Shown: positions 7,687 through 16,514, numbered from the stretch's first letter. The stretch is DNA of 64,000 nucleotides from Fundidesulfovibrio putealis DSM 16056 (GCF_000429325.1 NZ_AUBQ01000003.1:186001-250000); one strand, 5' to 3'. The notes: generated by a model not told the origin, from the sequence alone. Translations and numbers: made by a program.

Positions 7687-9747
7687 TCAGGCCAGGTCAG
7701 GCCTCCCCCCGGCGAGGCCCTGAGCCGGGGCGATCCGCTCCAGGGGCAGCCGGATGACGAAGCGCGTCCCGCCACCTGGCGCAGCCTGGACAGTGATCGT
7801 GCCATAATGCCGGTTCACCACGATGAAATAGGAGACCGAAAGCCCGAGCCCTGTGCCCTTGTCAGGTCCCTTGGTGGTGAAGAACGGCTCGAAGATGCGT
7901 TTGCGCGTGGCCTCGTCCATGCCGGGCCCGTTGTCCTCCACCTCGATGACAGCGCATTTTTCCTCTTTGCGGGTGCGCAGGGTGATGGCGGGTTCTGGCG
8001 TCTGCGCCTCAATCAGGGCCTGGGCGGCGTTGCGCAGCAGGTTGAACAGCACCTGCTGCATCTGGTTGGCGGAGCAGGGCACGTTCAGTTCCTGCGTGTC
8101 GTACTCGCGGATGATGGCGATGTGCTTCAAGTCGTAGCGTTCCAGCAGGTTGTAATCCTGCTCGCAGAGCTCGATGGATTTCTCGGCCACGACGTTCAGG
8201 TCGATGGGCAGCCAGGCCGAAGAGCCGACCTCGCTGAATTCGATCATGTTGGAGACGATGGCCGCTGCGCGTTTGGCTGATTCGCGTACATCGTCCAGAA
8301 GCTGCGGGAGCTGCCTGTCCTCGAAGTATGCCTGGAGGGCCTCCATGGGGCATCCTGCCCGCCCGGCGGCGGCCAGGTTGGCCGGGGCGTCCGGGCGCAG
8401 GCGCATGGCCAGGACCTGCGCGCTCTGCATGATGCCGCCCAGGGGGTTGTTGATCTCGTGGGCCATACCCGCAGCAAGTCCGCCCACGCTGGCCATCTTC
8501 TCGGTCTGCACCATGGTCTCTGTGACCCGGTTGCGCTCCGTTATGTCCCTGGAGAACCCGAACAGGCCGACTTTCTGGCCGGATTCGTCGAAGAGCGGCC
8601 CTTTTGTGGTGAGAAACGCTCTGGAGCCGTCCATTGTGGTCAGCTGTTCTTCGATCGTATTCGTGGCGCTGCCCGCGAGGACGAGTTGGTCGTATTCCCT
8701 GATTGCGGCGGCCTGCTCCGGCGGGAACACAGCCGAGTCGGACTGGCCCAGGATGTCTTCGACGGGTTTTCCCACCCGTCGGGCCGCCTCCTGGTTCACC
8801 AGCAGGTAGCGGCCCTGCGCGTCCTTGACGTAGACGGCGTCCGGCGTGCTGTCGATGAGCGAGCGGAGCAGCTTTTTCTGGCGGATCAGCTCCGCTTCCG
8901 TCTTTTTGCGCGAGGTGATGTCACGGGCTATGCCCAGCATCAGCATGCGGTCGGTCAGGTCGAGGCGGACTGCCCGGAGTTCCACGGGGAGGGCGGAGCC
9001 GTCTTTTCTCCGGTGGCGGGTTTCGAAGAACGCTTTCCCCTGGCTCCGGAACGCGGAGACGAAGCTGCTCAGGGACTCGGGGGTCTGGTTCATGTCCAGG
9101 TCCAGGATGTTGAAGGCGAGGAGCTCTTCGCGCGAGAAGCCTGTCTGGTTTTGCGCCTCGGGGTTCACGTCCAGCAGGCGTCCGGTTTCGTCCGCAAGAA
9201 AGATCGCGTCCCCTGCGTTCTCCACCAGGAGCCTGTAGCGCTCTTCGCTCTCGCGAAGGGACTCCTCGGCCCGCTTGAGTTCGGTGATGTCCGTGAAGAA
9301 TCCGAGAATCCTGTTCTGCCCGCCAATCTCCAACAAGGTGCAGTTGACGATGACGTACCGGAGGGAGCCGTCCTTGCAGAGGACCGGGAGGGGTTGTGAC
9401 TGTTTGGTCACGCCGGAAATCATGCTTTCGAACTCTCGCAGGGTCATGGGCAGGGTCTGCGGGGGGTGTATCGATTCCACGCGCAGGTCCAGGAGTTCAT
9501 CCTCGGTGTAGCCGAGCATGGCCGAGGCCTTGGCGTTGGCCATGACGAAGCGGCGGGTCTCGGTGTCGGCCACCAGAATGCCCAGGGGGCACTGCTCTGT
9601 GATGGCCCGGAATCTGGCTTCCGACATCCGGACGGCGTCCCGGATTCTCTCCCGCTCGGCTTCAGCCGCTTCGAGCACGCCGATGCGCTGGCGCGCGCGG
9701 GCCAATTCTTCGAGGAGTTGTTCTTTTGTCTTGTCGCAATCCTGCAT
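7687..9747 (-). CDS. Soluble multi-PAS sensor histidine kinase
   Basis: 686 residues from the ATG at 9747, chosen for its AGGA ribosome site; an upstream in-frame ATG at 9777 would add ten residues. A short N-terminal coiled coil ([16 protein letters not shown]) precedes three PAS domains ([48 protein letters not shown]). The dimerisation helix carries the phospho-accepting His in [14 protein letters not shown]. The HATPase domain has [29 protein letters not shown] and GTGLGLS. There is no transmembrane segment and no receiver domain, so the signal is probably intracellular (redox, gas or ligand). No partner response regulator is adjacent. Confidence 0.88.
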   Translation of the reverse strand: MQDCDKTKEQLLEELARARQRIGVLEAAEAERERIRDAVRMSEARFRAITEQCPLGILVADTETRRFVMANAKASAMLGYTEDELLDLRVESIHPPQTLPMTLREFESMISGVTKQSQPLPVLCKDGSLRYVIVNCTLLEIGGQNRILGFFTDITELKRAEESLRESEERYRLLVENAGDAIFLADETGRLLDVNPEAQNQTGFSREELLAFNILDLDMNQTPESLSSFVSAFRSQGKAFFETRHRRKDGSALPVELRAVRLDLTDRMLMLGIARDITSRKKTEAELIRQKKLLRSLIDSTPDAVYVKDAQGRYLLVNQEAARRVGKPVEDILGQSDSAVFPPEQAAAIREYDQLVLAGSATNTIEEQLTTMDGSRAFLTTKGPLFDESGQKVGLFGFSRDITERNRVTETMVQTEKMASVGGLAAGMAHEINNPLGGIMQSAQVLAMRLRPDAPANLAAAGRAGCPMEALQAYFEDRQLPQLLDDVRESAKRAAAIVSNMIEFSEVGSSAWLPIDLNVVAEKSIELCEQDYNLLERYDLKHIAIIREYDTQELNVPCSANQMQQVLFNLLRNAAQALIEAQTPEPAITLRTRKEEKCAVIEVEDNGPGMDEATRKRIFEPFFTTKGPDKGTGLGLSVSYFIVVNRHYGTITVQAAPGGGTRFVIRLPLERIAPAQGLAGGRPDLA

Positions 9748-10050
9748 GAGCGTTCCTGGATGCCTGGGGGATTTCATCGAGCGAGGAAATCCCTCGACGC
9801 AGGTAGGATTTATTCATGAGACCCTGCATCGTCAATCGGAATCAGAAAGACTCCTTTTAATAAAATAGGCCTCAGAGCTGAACTTGCAAGTATCCTTATG
9901 GGCTGGTTGTTTTCCCGGTCGGCCACGGATACATCCGGGATGATTCAGCATGTGCGAATTGGATGGCTTCATGAGCCCGCCAGCCGAGGCAGCTCTTCTC
10001 TCTCCCTGCGCTCCAAAAAAACGCCGCCCGCCGGAGTGCCCGGCGAACGG
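9748..10050. other. Intergenic region upstream of PAS kinase
   Basis: About 300 bases containing an AT-rich stretch (9800-9900) that probably holds the kinase promoter. No gene is supported. Confidence 0.4.
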
Positions 10051-10102
10051 CGCGAAGCGGTAAAGGATTCCAAAGGAACTGGTTCCTTTGGCCGCCGGAG
10101 GC
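10051..10102 (-). repeat. Hairpin intergenic element, short form, behind TPR gene
   Basis: A near-identical copy (48 of 52 positions) of 7572-7623. It starts 13 bases after the minus-strand TPR gene stop, with the same arms CCAAAGGAAC/GTTCCTTTGG, the GCCTCCGGCGGCC leader and the GCTTCGCG tail. Confidence 0.6.
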
Positions 10103-10115
10103 AATTCCCGGCTGT

Positions 10116-10745
10116 CTAGCCTTTCAGCTGGGCCTCGATGTCGGCGATCAGGCCGGGGTGGACTTCGTAGTTGGAGTCCTGGGCCTGCTTGACGCAGTTC
10201 ATGGCCTGCACGGCGTCGCCCTTTTCCAGATAGGCCAGGGCCAGGTTGTTCCAGGCCGGGCCGAACTTGGGCTGAAGCTCGATGGCGCGCTTGCTGAACT
10301 CGATGGACTCGTCGATCTCGCCAGCCATGAACAGGGCGCTGCCCAGGGTGCCGATGGCCTGCACGAACTGGGAGTCCAGCTTGACGGCCTTGCGCAGGAA
10401 TTTGATGGCGTCCTCGACGTTGCCCATCTGCAGGTGGCAGAAGCCGATGTTGGCGTGGGGCACGGCGAAGCGGGCGCGGGCGTTCAGGGCGGCGGTGTTG
10501 TACTTGAGGCAGGATTCGATGTCGCCGTCGTTCATGGCCAGGCCGCCGAGCTGCACGTAGGCTTCGGCCATGGTGGGGGAGCGTTCGGAGGCGCGCAGGA
10601 AGCAGGTCTTGGCGTCCTCGAAGCGGCGCTTGGCCACGTAGGCCACTCCCAGGTTGTAGTGGGAGGTGGCGCACTGGTCTTTCTTCTGGAGCTTGGCTTC
10701 AAGCTCCGCGATGTAATCGTCGATGTTCTGAGCGGTCTGGGTCAT
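10116..10745 (-). CDS. Tetratricopeptide repeat protein
   Basis: 209 residues composed almost wholly of TPR units. Examples are ATSHYNLGVAYVAKRRFEDA, FAVPHANIGFCHLQMGNVED and PKFGPAWNNLALAYLEKGDA. It has no signal peptide, so a cytoplasmic protein-interaction scaffold is likely. It is the last gene of a minus-strand group with the 123-residue protein (16-base gap) and the YkgJ-type protein. The partner is unknown. Confidence 0.82.
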   Translation of the reverse strand: MTQTAQNIDDYIAELEAKLQKKDQCATSHYNLGVAYVAKRRFEDAKTCFLRASERSPTMAEAYVQLGGLAMNDGDIESCLKYNTAALNARARFAVPHANIGFCHLQMGNVEDAIKFLRKAVKLDSQFVQAIGTLGSALFMAGEIDESIEFSKRAIELQPKFGPAWNNLALAYLEKGDAVQAMNCVKQAQDSNYEVHPGLIADIEAQLKG

Positions 10746-10761
10746 GGTTTGTTTACCCCAA

Positions 10762-11133
10762 TCATTTGAAATTCTTGAATTCGTCCAGCATGCCCTCTTT
10801 TTCGAGGATTTTTGCGTACCACTGCACGAAGTCGAACATTCCCTTGAAGCGCGCGGAGCCGTTCACCACGCCCACGCAAAGCTCCCAGGCTCCCTGGGAG
10901 TAGTCCGTGCTGAGGGGCTTGTCCGGCGGCAGGGACTGCAAAAAATCCCGCATGAGCTGCTGCGAGGTGCGCTTGGAGGTGTCGATCCTGATGTCGATGG
11001 GCTCCAGGGGTTTCTGGAAGGGGTCCCAGTTGTCGTAGCCCATCTTATCGATGAATTTGCGCCTTCTGGGGGCGATCTTCTCGTAGATGGCCTTTTTTTT
11101 GGCCTCCTCCTCGGGAGTGAGCGTTGGCTGCAC
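10762..11133 (-). CDS. Conserved-looking hypothetical protein in YkgJ-TPR operon
   Basis: 123 residues starting at GTG 11131-11133, preceded by AAGGAGG at ideal spacing. Reading further upstream in this frame only gives an antisense-like extension across the YkgJ gene, so that extension is rejected. The sequence is charged at the N-terminus (TPEEEAKKKAIYEKIAPRRR) and has aromatic segments (MGYDNWDPFQKPLEP, DFVQWYAKILEKEG). It begins 3 bases after the stop of the YkgJ-type gene, so the two are translationally linked. No family is recognised. Confidence 0.72.
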   Translation of the reverse strand: MQPTLTPEEEAKKKAIYEKIAPRRRKFIDKMGYDNWDPFQKPLEPIDIRIDTSKRTSQQLMRDFLQSLPPDKPLSTDYSQGAWELCVGVVNGSARFKGMFDFVQWYAKILEKEGMLDEFKNFK

Positions 11134-11135
11134 GG

Positions 11136-11852
11136 CTAGTCCTCCTTGGTCTCCTTGAGGCCGAAGAACTCGTCGTCGTAGGTGCTCAGCATGGCCATGG
11201 AGACCGGCACCAGCATTTCCGCCAGGTAGTCGTACTTGCCGCCCACGCGCTCCACGATGCGGCTCGAAAGTTCGAAAAGCCTCTCCTGGAGTTTGGCGAT
11301 GTTCACCGCCGGGTACTTGCCGCCTGCGGAGAAGCCGGACTTGCCGCATACGCGCATCTGGCCGCCGATGTTGAGCGGCGCGCCGTAGAGGCGGCAGGTG
11401 ATCGGGCGCACGTCGTACATGGCGCAACGCTCGTCGTCGGCCAGCAGGGCGCAGCGGATGCGCTCGCGGGCGAAATCCTCGACGATCTTTTCGTCGGCGA
11501 TGCCTGCCTTGTGGGCTTTCCAGGCCTTGTGCTTCAGGCGGTAGTGCTCGCGGTCGGAGCGGTTGGCCGCCTCGGTGAGGACGTAGCGGGAGTCGCCTTT
11601 GGGGTGCAGGTGGTTGAAGCGCCTGTTCAGGTACATTGCCTCCACCAGGGTGACGTCGAAGGGCGCGTGGCAACAGTCGGAACAGGCCACTTCGCAGCGC
11701 ACCTCGGCGGGGCAGGCCGCCTTGACCTTGGCGAACACGGCGTCCACCTCGGCGCAGAGGGCCTCGTATTGCTCGAAAATATCGGAGAAATCGGCGTCGA
11801 TCACGGAAGCTCCAGGCCGCAGATGGCGGCAGCCAATGATATAAGCCTTCAA
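11136..11852 (-). CDS. YkgJ-family cysteine-cluster (zinc/iron-chelating domain) protein
   Basis: 238 residues. The YkgJ signature is present: CEVACSDCCHAPFDVTLVEA, then RCALLADDERCAMYDVRPITCRLYG, quoted here as RCALLADDERC and YDVRPITCRLYG, with a later CGKSGF. Family members bind a metal or Fe-S cluster through these Cys; the role is unknown. It is the first gene of the minus-strand operon with the 123-residue and TPR proteins. Confidence 0.75.
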   Translation of the reverse strand: MKAYIIGCRHLRPGASVIDADFSDIFEQYEALCAEVDAVFAKVKAACPAEVRCEVACSDCCHAPFDVTLVEAMYLNRRFNHLHPKGDSRYVLTEAANRSDREHYRLKHKAWKAHKAGIADEKIVEDFARERIRCALLADDERCAMYDVRPITCRLYGAPLNIGGQMRVCGKSGFSAGGKYPAVNIAKLQERLFELSSRIVERVGGKYDYLAEMLVPVSMAMLSTYDDEFFGLKETKED

Positions 11853-11937
11853 AACCTCGGGGCAAGGGTAAAATACAGGCGGGAGAGGCCAAGCCTGGCC
11901 GCTCCCGCCTTCTCAAAGAGAAAACGGCTGAAGGGGA

Positions 11938-12126
11938 TTATTCTTCCTCGACGGTGATGGCGTCCTGGTCGCAAACTTCCACGCAGGATTCGCAGCCCAG
12001 GCACTCTTCCTCGTTGATCACGACAGCCTTGCCGTCCTGAAGCTCGTAGACTTCAACGGGGCAGACATCCACGCATTCGCCGTCGCCGGTGCACTTCTCT
12101 TCATCAACGGTGACCTTGTAACCCAT
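11938..12126 (-). CDS. Ferredoxin, D. africanus Fd III-type (3Fe/4Fe plus 4Fe cluster)
   Basis: 62 residues from the ATG at 12124-12126, which follows GGAGG by about 7 bases; the longer frame to 12147 is less likely. Cluster site 1 reads C12-x2-D15-x2-C18-x3-C22-P, with Asp replacing the second Cys. Site 2 is a full C42-x2-C45-x2-C48-x3-C52. In D. africanus ferredoxin III this Asp arrangement gives an interconvertible 3Fe-4S/4Fe-4S cluster that can take a foreign metal. It is a soluble electron carrier, very acidic, and monocistronic here. Confidence 0.9.
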   Translation of the reverse strand: MGYKVTVDEEKCTGDGECVDVCPVEVYELQDGKAVVINEEECLGCESCVEVCDQDAITVEEE

Positions 12127-12444
12127 GGTCCTAACCTCCACTCTCACGGTTGGTTTGTTGCGCTCATGGTCAAGGATAAGCCACCCCAGTCGTTGGGCCT
12201 ATCCTGAAAGCCTAATAATTTAAGACATTTGGGCAGCGCGCGCAGGCCGCACTGCCCTCATGGGCAAAGCCTTAGCCTCGGAACGGAAGCCATGTCAAGC
12301 CGCGTGGACAAACAGATTGAGGGGGGTCGGGCATTGTTGCGAAAAAAAATGTCAGGCCCCCTAAAGTCTGCCCCCTGTTGAACCGATAAGAACAGCGGAG
12401 TCAGCTGGAATGCAAGCTTTAAACGGCCAAGGATAGGCTGGATC
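12127..12444. other. Divergent intergenic region between ferredoxin and glycosyltransferase-like gene
   Basis: No gene is supported. It must contain the promoters for both genes. A short AT-rich segment (TAATAATTTAAGAC near 12210) is the best promoter-like patch. I found no palindrome worth naming. Confidence 0.35.
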
Positions 12445-13392
12445 ATGAGCAAGATAATCGCCCTGCGGCCAAGCCGCGATACATTGAACCCGGTGCTGCT
12501 GATACACGTGTCGCACAGGGTGGATTGCATCCTGCTCTGCCTGCGCAGCCTGGAACGCTTCACCAACCTCGGCCGCTTCAAGGCCATCTATGTGGTCGCC
12601 GACGGAGTCGGGGCAGACATCGCCGCCATCCTCTACAGGTTCATGCACACCCGCGACAACGTGGAGGTCATCCACTGCTCCCCGCGCGGAACCCTTCCCA
12701 GGGCGGGCGACATACTCGGCGCCATCCTGACCCGCCACATCGACGACGTGGTCATCTCCCTGGAGGAGGACGTGTTCGTCGCCCCCCTGTGGCTGGAGCA
12801 GCTGCTGGAAGGCTACCGGCTGCACCGCACCAGCGCGGACATCCCCCTGGTCAGCGCGTTAAGCCCCGTGAGCCCGGCCGGGCGCTTCGCCCTGAACAGG
12901 CACCTGAAGAGCACGCACCCGGCGGAGCGCTCCATGTTCGAGGGCGGCGCCGTGGAAGAGAACTGGGTGTACCACCGCTGGATGTGGGAAAAGGTCGTGA
13001 ACGAGAATTTCGTGGAGAACTGGATCGCGACCGGTCCGGCCCCGTATTTCTATCCCGGCTTCGCCTCCATGGACTGCGCAGTGTACGACCGCCGCCTCAT
13101 CGAGGCCATGCTGCCCCTGGCCGCCGACAAGACGCAGGAGGGCCCCGGAGCGGACTGGGTGAACGTCACGGCGCTGCTCATGGCCCGCAACTGGAAGAAC
13201 GCGGTGGTAAGCCGCTCCATCGCCCATCACTACAGCTTCTCCACCTGCGAGGAGTACCTGCGCTCCCACGTGCCCCTGGACATGGTCTGGCAGTACCTGC
13301 AGGAGCTGTGGCGCGTGGAACAGCTGAAGTCCAAGAGCGTGATGTCGGGCAGGCTCCGCTCGGTGGTGGCCGCCATGGGGGCGGGGAGCTAG
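12445..13392 (+). CDS. Glycosyltransferase-like protein (GT-A fold suspected)
   Basis: 315 residues. The N-terminus PVLLIHVSHRVDCILLCLRSL followed by FKAIYVVADGVG, and the later DDVVISLEEDVFVAPLW, resemble GT-A glycosyltransferases, in which the acidic motif binds metal and nucleotide sugar (motifs given in short form: PVLLIHVSHR, YVVADGVG, ISLEEDVFVAP). There is no signal peptide or membrane segment. A strong terminator follows at 13444, so it appears monocistronic. The acceptor and sugar are unknown; the family call rests on motif pattern only. Confidence 0.6.
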   Translation: MSKIIALRPSRDTLNPVLLIHVSHRVDCILLCLRSLERFTNLGRFKAIYVVADGVGADIAAILYRFMHTRDNVEVIHCSPRGTLPRAGDILGAILTRHIDDVVISLEEDVFVAPLWLEQLLEGYRLHRTSADIPLVSALSPVSPAGRFALNRHLKSTHPAERSMFEGGAVEENWVYHRWMWEKVVNENFVENWIATGPAPYFYPGFASMDCAVYDRRLIEAMLPLAADKTQEGPGADWVNVTALLMARNWKNAVVSRSIAHHYSFSTCEEYLRSHVPLDMVWQYLQELWRVEQLKSKSVMSGRLRSVVAAMGAGS

Positions 13393-13443
13393 CCGCACGC
13401 GGAACGCCTGGCCTGGACCCCGCACTCCCGCGCGGGCATGATG

Positions 13444-13476
13444 AATCCGGTTCGTTTGAGAACCGGATTTTTTGTT
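13444..13476 (+). terminator. Rho-independent terminator of glycosyltransferase-like gene
   Basis: The stem AATCCGGTTC / GAACCGGATT with a short loop is followed by a run of T. Confidence 0.85.
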
Positions 13477-13587
13477 TGCCCGAGAGCGATTTCCACCCGG
13501 AAAAATGCTTCGGCACAATTGTCTTTCGCCCGGGTTTTCACGTATATGAGGGAGAAAGACCATATCCCAGCCTTACGGAGGCCTGCG

Positions 13588-13788
13588 ATGACCAACGAGC
13601 GAGCTGAATGGTACTGCCCCACCTGCAACGCCAGCAACGATCCCGACTTCACCCATTGCCGCATCTGCGGAGTGGCCAATCCCAACCTGAAGGACCAGCC
13701 CACCAAGAAGTGCACGTCCTGCGGCTACATGGCCGGCAAGGAGACCTGCTGCCCGGTGTGCGGCAGCGACTACTTCCTGAACCTGTAA
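13588..13788 (+). CDS. Small double zinc-ribbon protein
   Basis: 66 residues from the ATG at 13588, which follows ACGGAGG by 7 bases. Two zinc-ribbon knuckle sets are visible: C10-x2-C13 with C24-x2-C27 (RanBP2-like WYCPTCNASNDP...CRICG), and C42-x2-C45 with C54/C55-x2-C58. It is likely a zinc-stabilised protein- or nucleic-acid-binding module. It is monocistronic, flanked by a terminator upstream and a GC hairpin downstream. No specific role is known. Confidence 0.78.
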   Translation: MTNERAEWYCPTCNASNDPDFTHCRICGVANPNLKDQPTKKCTSCGYMAGKETCCPVCGSDYFLNL

Positions 13789-14147
13789 GGCTTCGGACAG
13801 AGCGGGGCGGCCTGCGGGCCGCCCCGGCAAGCTTTGGCGACACGCCTCCCGTATTTCCCCTGTGCGGGCCTGAAGACGCAGGCCCCCCCGGCGGTTCGAC
13901 GTTCCAATCAATGACGTACGCTTGCCTTTGTCTTCCGGGCGTTTCCGGGGAGTTCCAGGAGTGTGGCCAGCAATCCCGTGGCCAAGCCCCAGGCCCTGGC
14001 CAACCTTGGATGGCGGCGTTTGGTTCGGCTCTGGAGTGCTCTCTGGCGGGCCAGGCCGTATTCGTGCGGCGTAGCCATCCTGGCTTCGTGAGCCAGCCCA
14101 AACGACCTGACACTCCCGCAGGGAGTCTCCCGACCCCCTTACGACGC
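13789..14147. other. Intergenic region with GC hairpin
   Basis: A strong GC hairpin (GGGGCGGCC/GGGCCGCCCC, 13803-13826) just after the zinc-ribbon stop may end its transcript, although there is no T-run. The remainder has frames on both strands but none with a ribosome site or family resemblance; I see no gene. Confidence 0.45.
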
Positions 14148-14187
14148 AAAAAGAGACGGCCCCAGGCGTTATGCCGGGGGCCGTCTC
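14148..14187 (-). terminator. Terminator of the nrfHA operon
   Basis: On the minus strand the stem GAGACGGCCCC / GGGGCCGTCTC is followed by TTTTT, beyond the nrfA stop. A second GC hairpin without T-run lies between (CCCGGAGGCCCCGC/GCGGGGCCTCCGGG, about 14205-14236). Confidence 0.75.
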
Positions 14188-14244
14188 GTTTGATGGGCGC
14201 TTTACCCGGAGGCCCCGCCGTGCGGGGCCTCCGGGGATGAATCG

Positions 14245-15930
14245 CTAGGACTTGCCCTGGGCCGGAGCGCCAGGAGCCGCCGGAGCCGCCGGAGCCGCAG
14301 GCGCAGGGGCTGCCGGAGCCGCAGGCGCGGCGGCGGGAGCGGGGATCAGCCTCTTATCGCCGTCCCAGACCTGGGCGGTCTTAGGCAGCGGGGTCAGGTA
14401 GGTGGTCCACTTGTGCTTCTTCAGGTTCTCGGGGTCCATCTGCATGGTGCGGCTCCACTCCAGGATGGGCGGAACGATCTTGCGGATGTCGCCTTCCAGG
14501 TCCTTGCCGATGCCGTAGTTGGTGGCCTGCATGGCCAGGTCGGCGGCGCGGCGGCTGTACTCCTGGGAGCGGGCCAGGGTGTCCAGGGCCTTGGCGGGGT
14601 TGTGGAAGCCCACGGAGTTCTCGGCGGAGACGTAGTCCCACATCCACTGGCCGTGGCGCACGTTCTCCTTGGCCTGGAGCATGAGCGCGTCATAGGCGGG
14701 GTTCTTCTCGCCCTTGTACTCGTTGCCCAGGCGCACGGCCTCGTGGGCGCGGGCGGAGTAGTCCTGGGCCTTGATGAGCTGGTCATACACCTTGCGCTGG
14801 CTGAACAGCACGCGTTCCTTCAGGTATTCCGGGGTCTTGTCCTGGTGGCACTGCTTGCAGGTGCCTTCGATGTTCAGAAGGGGCGAGGTCCACTGGTGGT
14901 TGCTGGTCTTCTTCTTGTCCGGGTCCACGGTGCGCGTGTAGGCCATGTGGCAGTCGGCGCAGGCCACGCCGGCAGCGCCGTGGGGGCCGTTGGCGGACAT
15001 CTCGAACTCGGGATGCTGGGCCTTCAGCATGGGAACCTTGGAGACGGGGTGCACCCAGTCGGCGAACCAGCCTTCCATTCCCTTCATTTCCACGGCGCCG
15101 TGGTCTTTGTAGTATTCGTAGATGTTTTCGGGATCGATGCCGCCGAAAGGCTTGTCCGGGGTCGCGCCGGTGGTCCAGGGGAAGACCGGCTTGGCTGCGG
15201 GGCCGAACTTGGCGTTCTGGAAGTAGTACTCCACGTGGCACTGGCCGCACACGTAGGAGCGCATCTCGTTGCGGCTGGCCTTTTCCAGGTCCACGCCGAG
15301 CTTCTGGAAGGCTTCCTTGAGCGGCACGGAGGAGATGCGCAGCTTCATGTCCGCCGGGTCGTGGCAGTAGGCGCAGCCGATGGAGTCGTCCTTCTTGTCC
15401 TGCTTCTCGCGGAAGGAGTTGAACTCCATGGTCCACAGCTTGTCGCCGTATTCCTTGTGCCATCCGGCCATTTTGTTGGTCTTGCAGTTCCAGCAGGTGG
15501 TGGGCAGCCCGGCCTGCTCGGAGAAGCGGTTGATGCGGTCGGTGTTCTCGATGTCCTCGATGGCGTAGGTGTGGCCACGGGCCTTCTTGTATTCAAAGCT
15601 GAAGGGATAGCCCAGCCAGAGGTTCTTCAGGTAGGGCTGCGCGGCCTTGGGGTTGCCCTTGGGCGGCTGGTTGACGTTGTCGTTCTTGTCCCAGGGCACT
15701 GGTCCGCCGTAGTCGGTCATCTGCTGGAGATCGTCCTTGTTGTTGCGCTGGTAGGTGGTCCACTGGGCCGGGAACTGCTTCTCGAAGGCCTTGTTGCTGG
15801 TCTCTTCGCTTTTCAGCCCGGTCTTGTAGGTGGGGGACTTGGGACCGTCGGCCTGCTGGCCGCATCCGGCCAGGATAACGCTCAGGCAGGCGGCCGCGAG
15901 CAACGCAAGCACGATTTTGTTCTTAGCCAT
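14245..15930 (-). CDS. nrfA: Cytochrome c nitrite reductase catalytic subunit NrfA
   Basis: 561 residues from the ATG at 15928-15930, which follows GGAAGG. The periplasmic pentahaem enzyme reduces nitrite to ammonium with six electrons from NrfH. The catalytic haem motif CWNCK and four CxxCH motifs (CAYCH, CGQCH, CADCH, CKQCH) are present in the usual order. The N-terminus is a lipoprotein-type signal with ILAGC23, unusual for soluble NrfA but consistent with the membrane-bound NrfHA complex of Desulfovibrio. The last ~30 residues are an Ala/Pro-rich low-complexity tail beyond the family's normal end. It overlaps nrfH by 8 bases. Confidence 0.96.
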   Translation of the reverse strand: MAKNKIVLALLAAACLSVILAGCGQQADGPKSPTYKTGLKSEETSNKAFEKQFPAQWTTYQRNNKDDLQQMTDYGGPVPWDKNDNVNQPPKGNPKAAQPYLKNLWLGYPFSFEYKKARGHTYAIEDIENTDRINRFSEQAGLPTTCWNCKTNKMAGWHKEYGDKLWTMEFNSFREKQDKKDDSIGCAYCHDPADMKLRISSVPLKEAFQKLGVDLEKASRNEMRSYVCGQCHVEYYFQNAKFGPAAKPVFPWTTGATPDKPFGGIDPENIYEYYKDHGAVEMKGMEGWFADWVHPVSKVPMLKAQHPEFEMSANGPHGAAGVACADCHMAYTRTVDPDKKKTSNHQWTSPLLNIEGTCKQCHQDKTPEYLKERVLFSQRKVYDQLIKAQDYSARAHEAVRLGNEYKGEKNPAYDALMLQAKENVRHGQWMWDYVSAENSVGFHNPAKALDTLARSQEYSRRAADLAMQATNYGIGKDLEGDIRKIVPPILEWSRTMQMDPENLKKHKWTTYLTPLPKTAQVWDGDKRLIPAPAAAPAAPAAPAPAAPAAPAAPGAPAQGKS

Positions 15931-16402
15931 CAGCGACCTTCCTTGTGGAAATGGGGGTGCGGGACTTGTGCGGGACGGAGCGGTGGCACTCCACGCAGTA
16001 GGGCTTGGCGTCCATGGCCACGGTCTGGATGGTGGGCTCATGGCAGCGCTTGCAGTTGGCCTGGATCACGTCCTTGTGCATCTTGCTGGCGTGGATGACG
16101 TCGGGGATGTTCTTGGACACGGTGCTCCAGACGTCGCTGCCGCCCGCCTGGGCCTTGAAGGGGATCTTGGCGGCCAGATTGTTGGGGGCGTGGCAGTCGT
16201 TGCAGGCGAGTTTCGCGTGGCCGGAGTTCTTGAAGGTCCAGAAGGCCGAGTCCATGGTATGGCACCCGGAGCAGAAGGCCGCCTGGTCGGTGGCCTGCAT
16301 GGTGTAGGCGCCGCCAGCGCCAAGAACCAGGACCACCAAGAGTATCATGGCCACTGTAAACCAGTTCGTCATTCCTGCCTGTCTCGGCGGCGAGTTGCTC
16401 AT
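15923..16402 (-). CDS. nrfH: Cytochrome c nitrite reductase membrane subunit NrfH
   Basis: 159 residues of the NapC/NirT family. One N-terminal transmembrane helix (about 14-34, FTVAMILLVVLVLGAGG) is followed by four CxxCH haem sites: CSGCH, CNDCH, CKRCH and CVECH. It takes electrons from menaquinol and passes them to NrfA. It is the first gene of the operon and overlaps nrfA, as expected for a tight stoichiometric complex. A CRP/FNR-type palindrome lies 97 bases upstream of the start. Confidence 0.95.
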   Translation of the reverse strand: MSNSPPRQAGMTNWFTVAMILLVVLVLGAGGAYTMQATDQAAFCSGCHTMDSAFWTFKNSGHAKLACNDCHAPNNLAAKIPFKAQAGGSDVWSTVSKNIPDVIHASKMHKDVIQANCKRCHEPTIQTVAMDAKPYCVECHRSVPHKSRTPISTRKVADG

Positions 16403-16498
16403 GCGGCTTCCTCCTGGGTGCTGGCCCGGATCGGCACGCGGCCCCGGGCAAATGATGGGATGATTGCCCGATACAGTAGCAGAAGGACAGAAGCAAAA

Positions 16499-16514
16499 TG
16501 TGATCTAGATCACA
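16499..16514. promoter_or_regulatory. CRP/FNR-family operator upstream of nrfHA (HcpR-like)
   Basis: A perfect palindrome TGTGATCTAGATCACA, extended by A/T on both sides. TGTGA-N6-TCACA is the CRP-type core. In Desulfovibrio the CRP/FNR member HcpR, which controls nitrogen-oxide and hcp genes, has been described with a similar motif; this is recalled, not searched. It sits 97-112 bases before nrfH, and about 70 bases beyond the stop of the small secreted-protein gene. Confidence 0.65.

Noticed and set aside
13649-14149. 166-residue minus-strand frame between zinc-ribbon gene and nrfA
   Set aside because: Trp/Pro/Arg-rich translation, no ribosome site, crosses terminators on both sides.
14413-16098. 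561-residue open frame opposite nrfA
   Set aside because: Antisense shadow; nrfA has all five haem motifs on the other strand.
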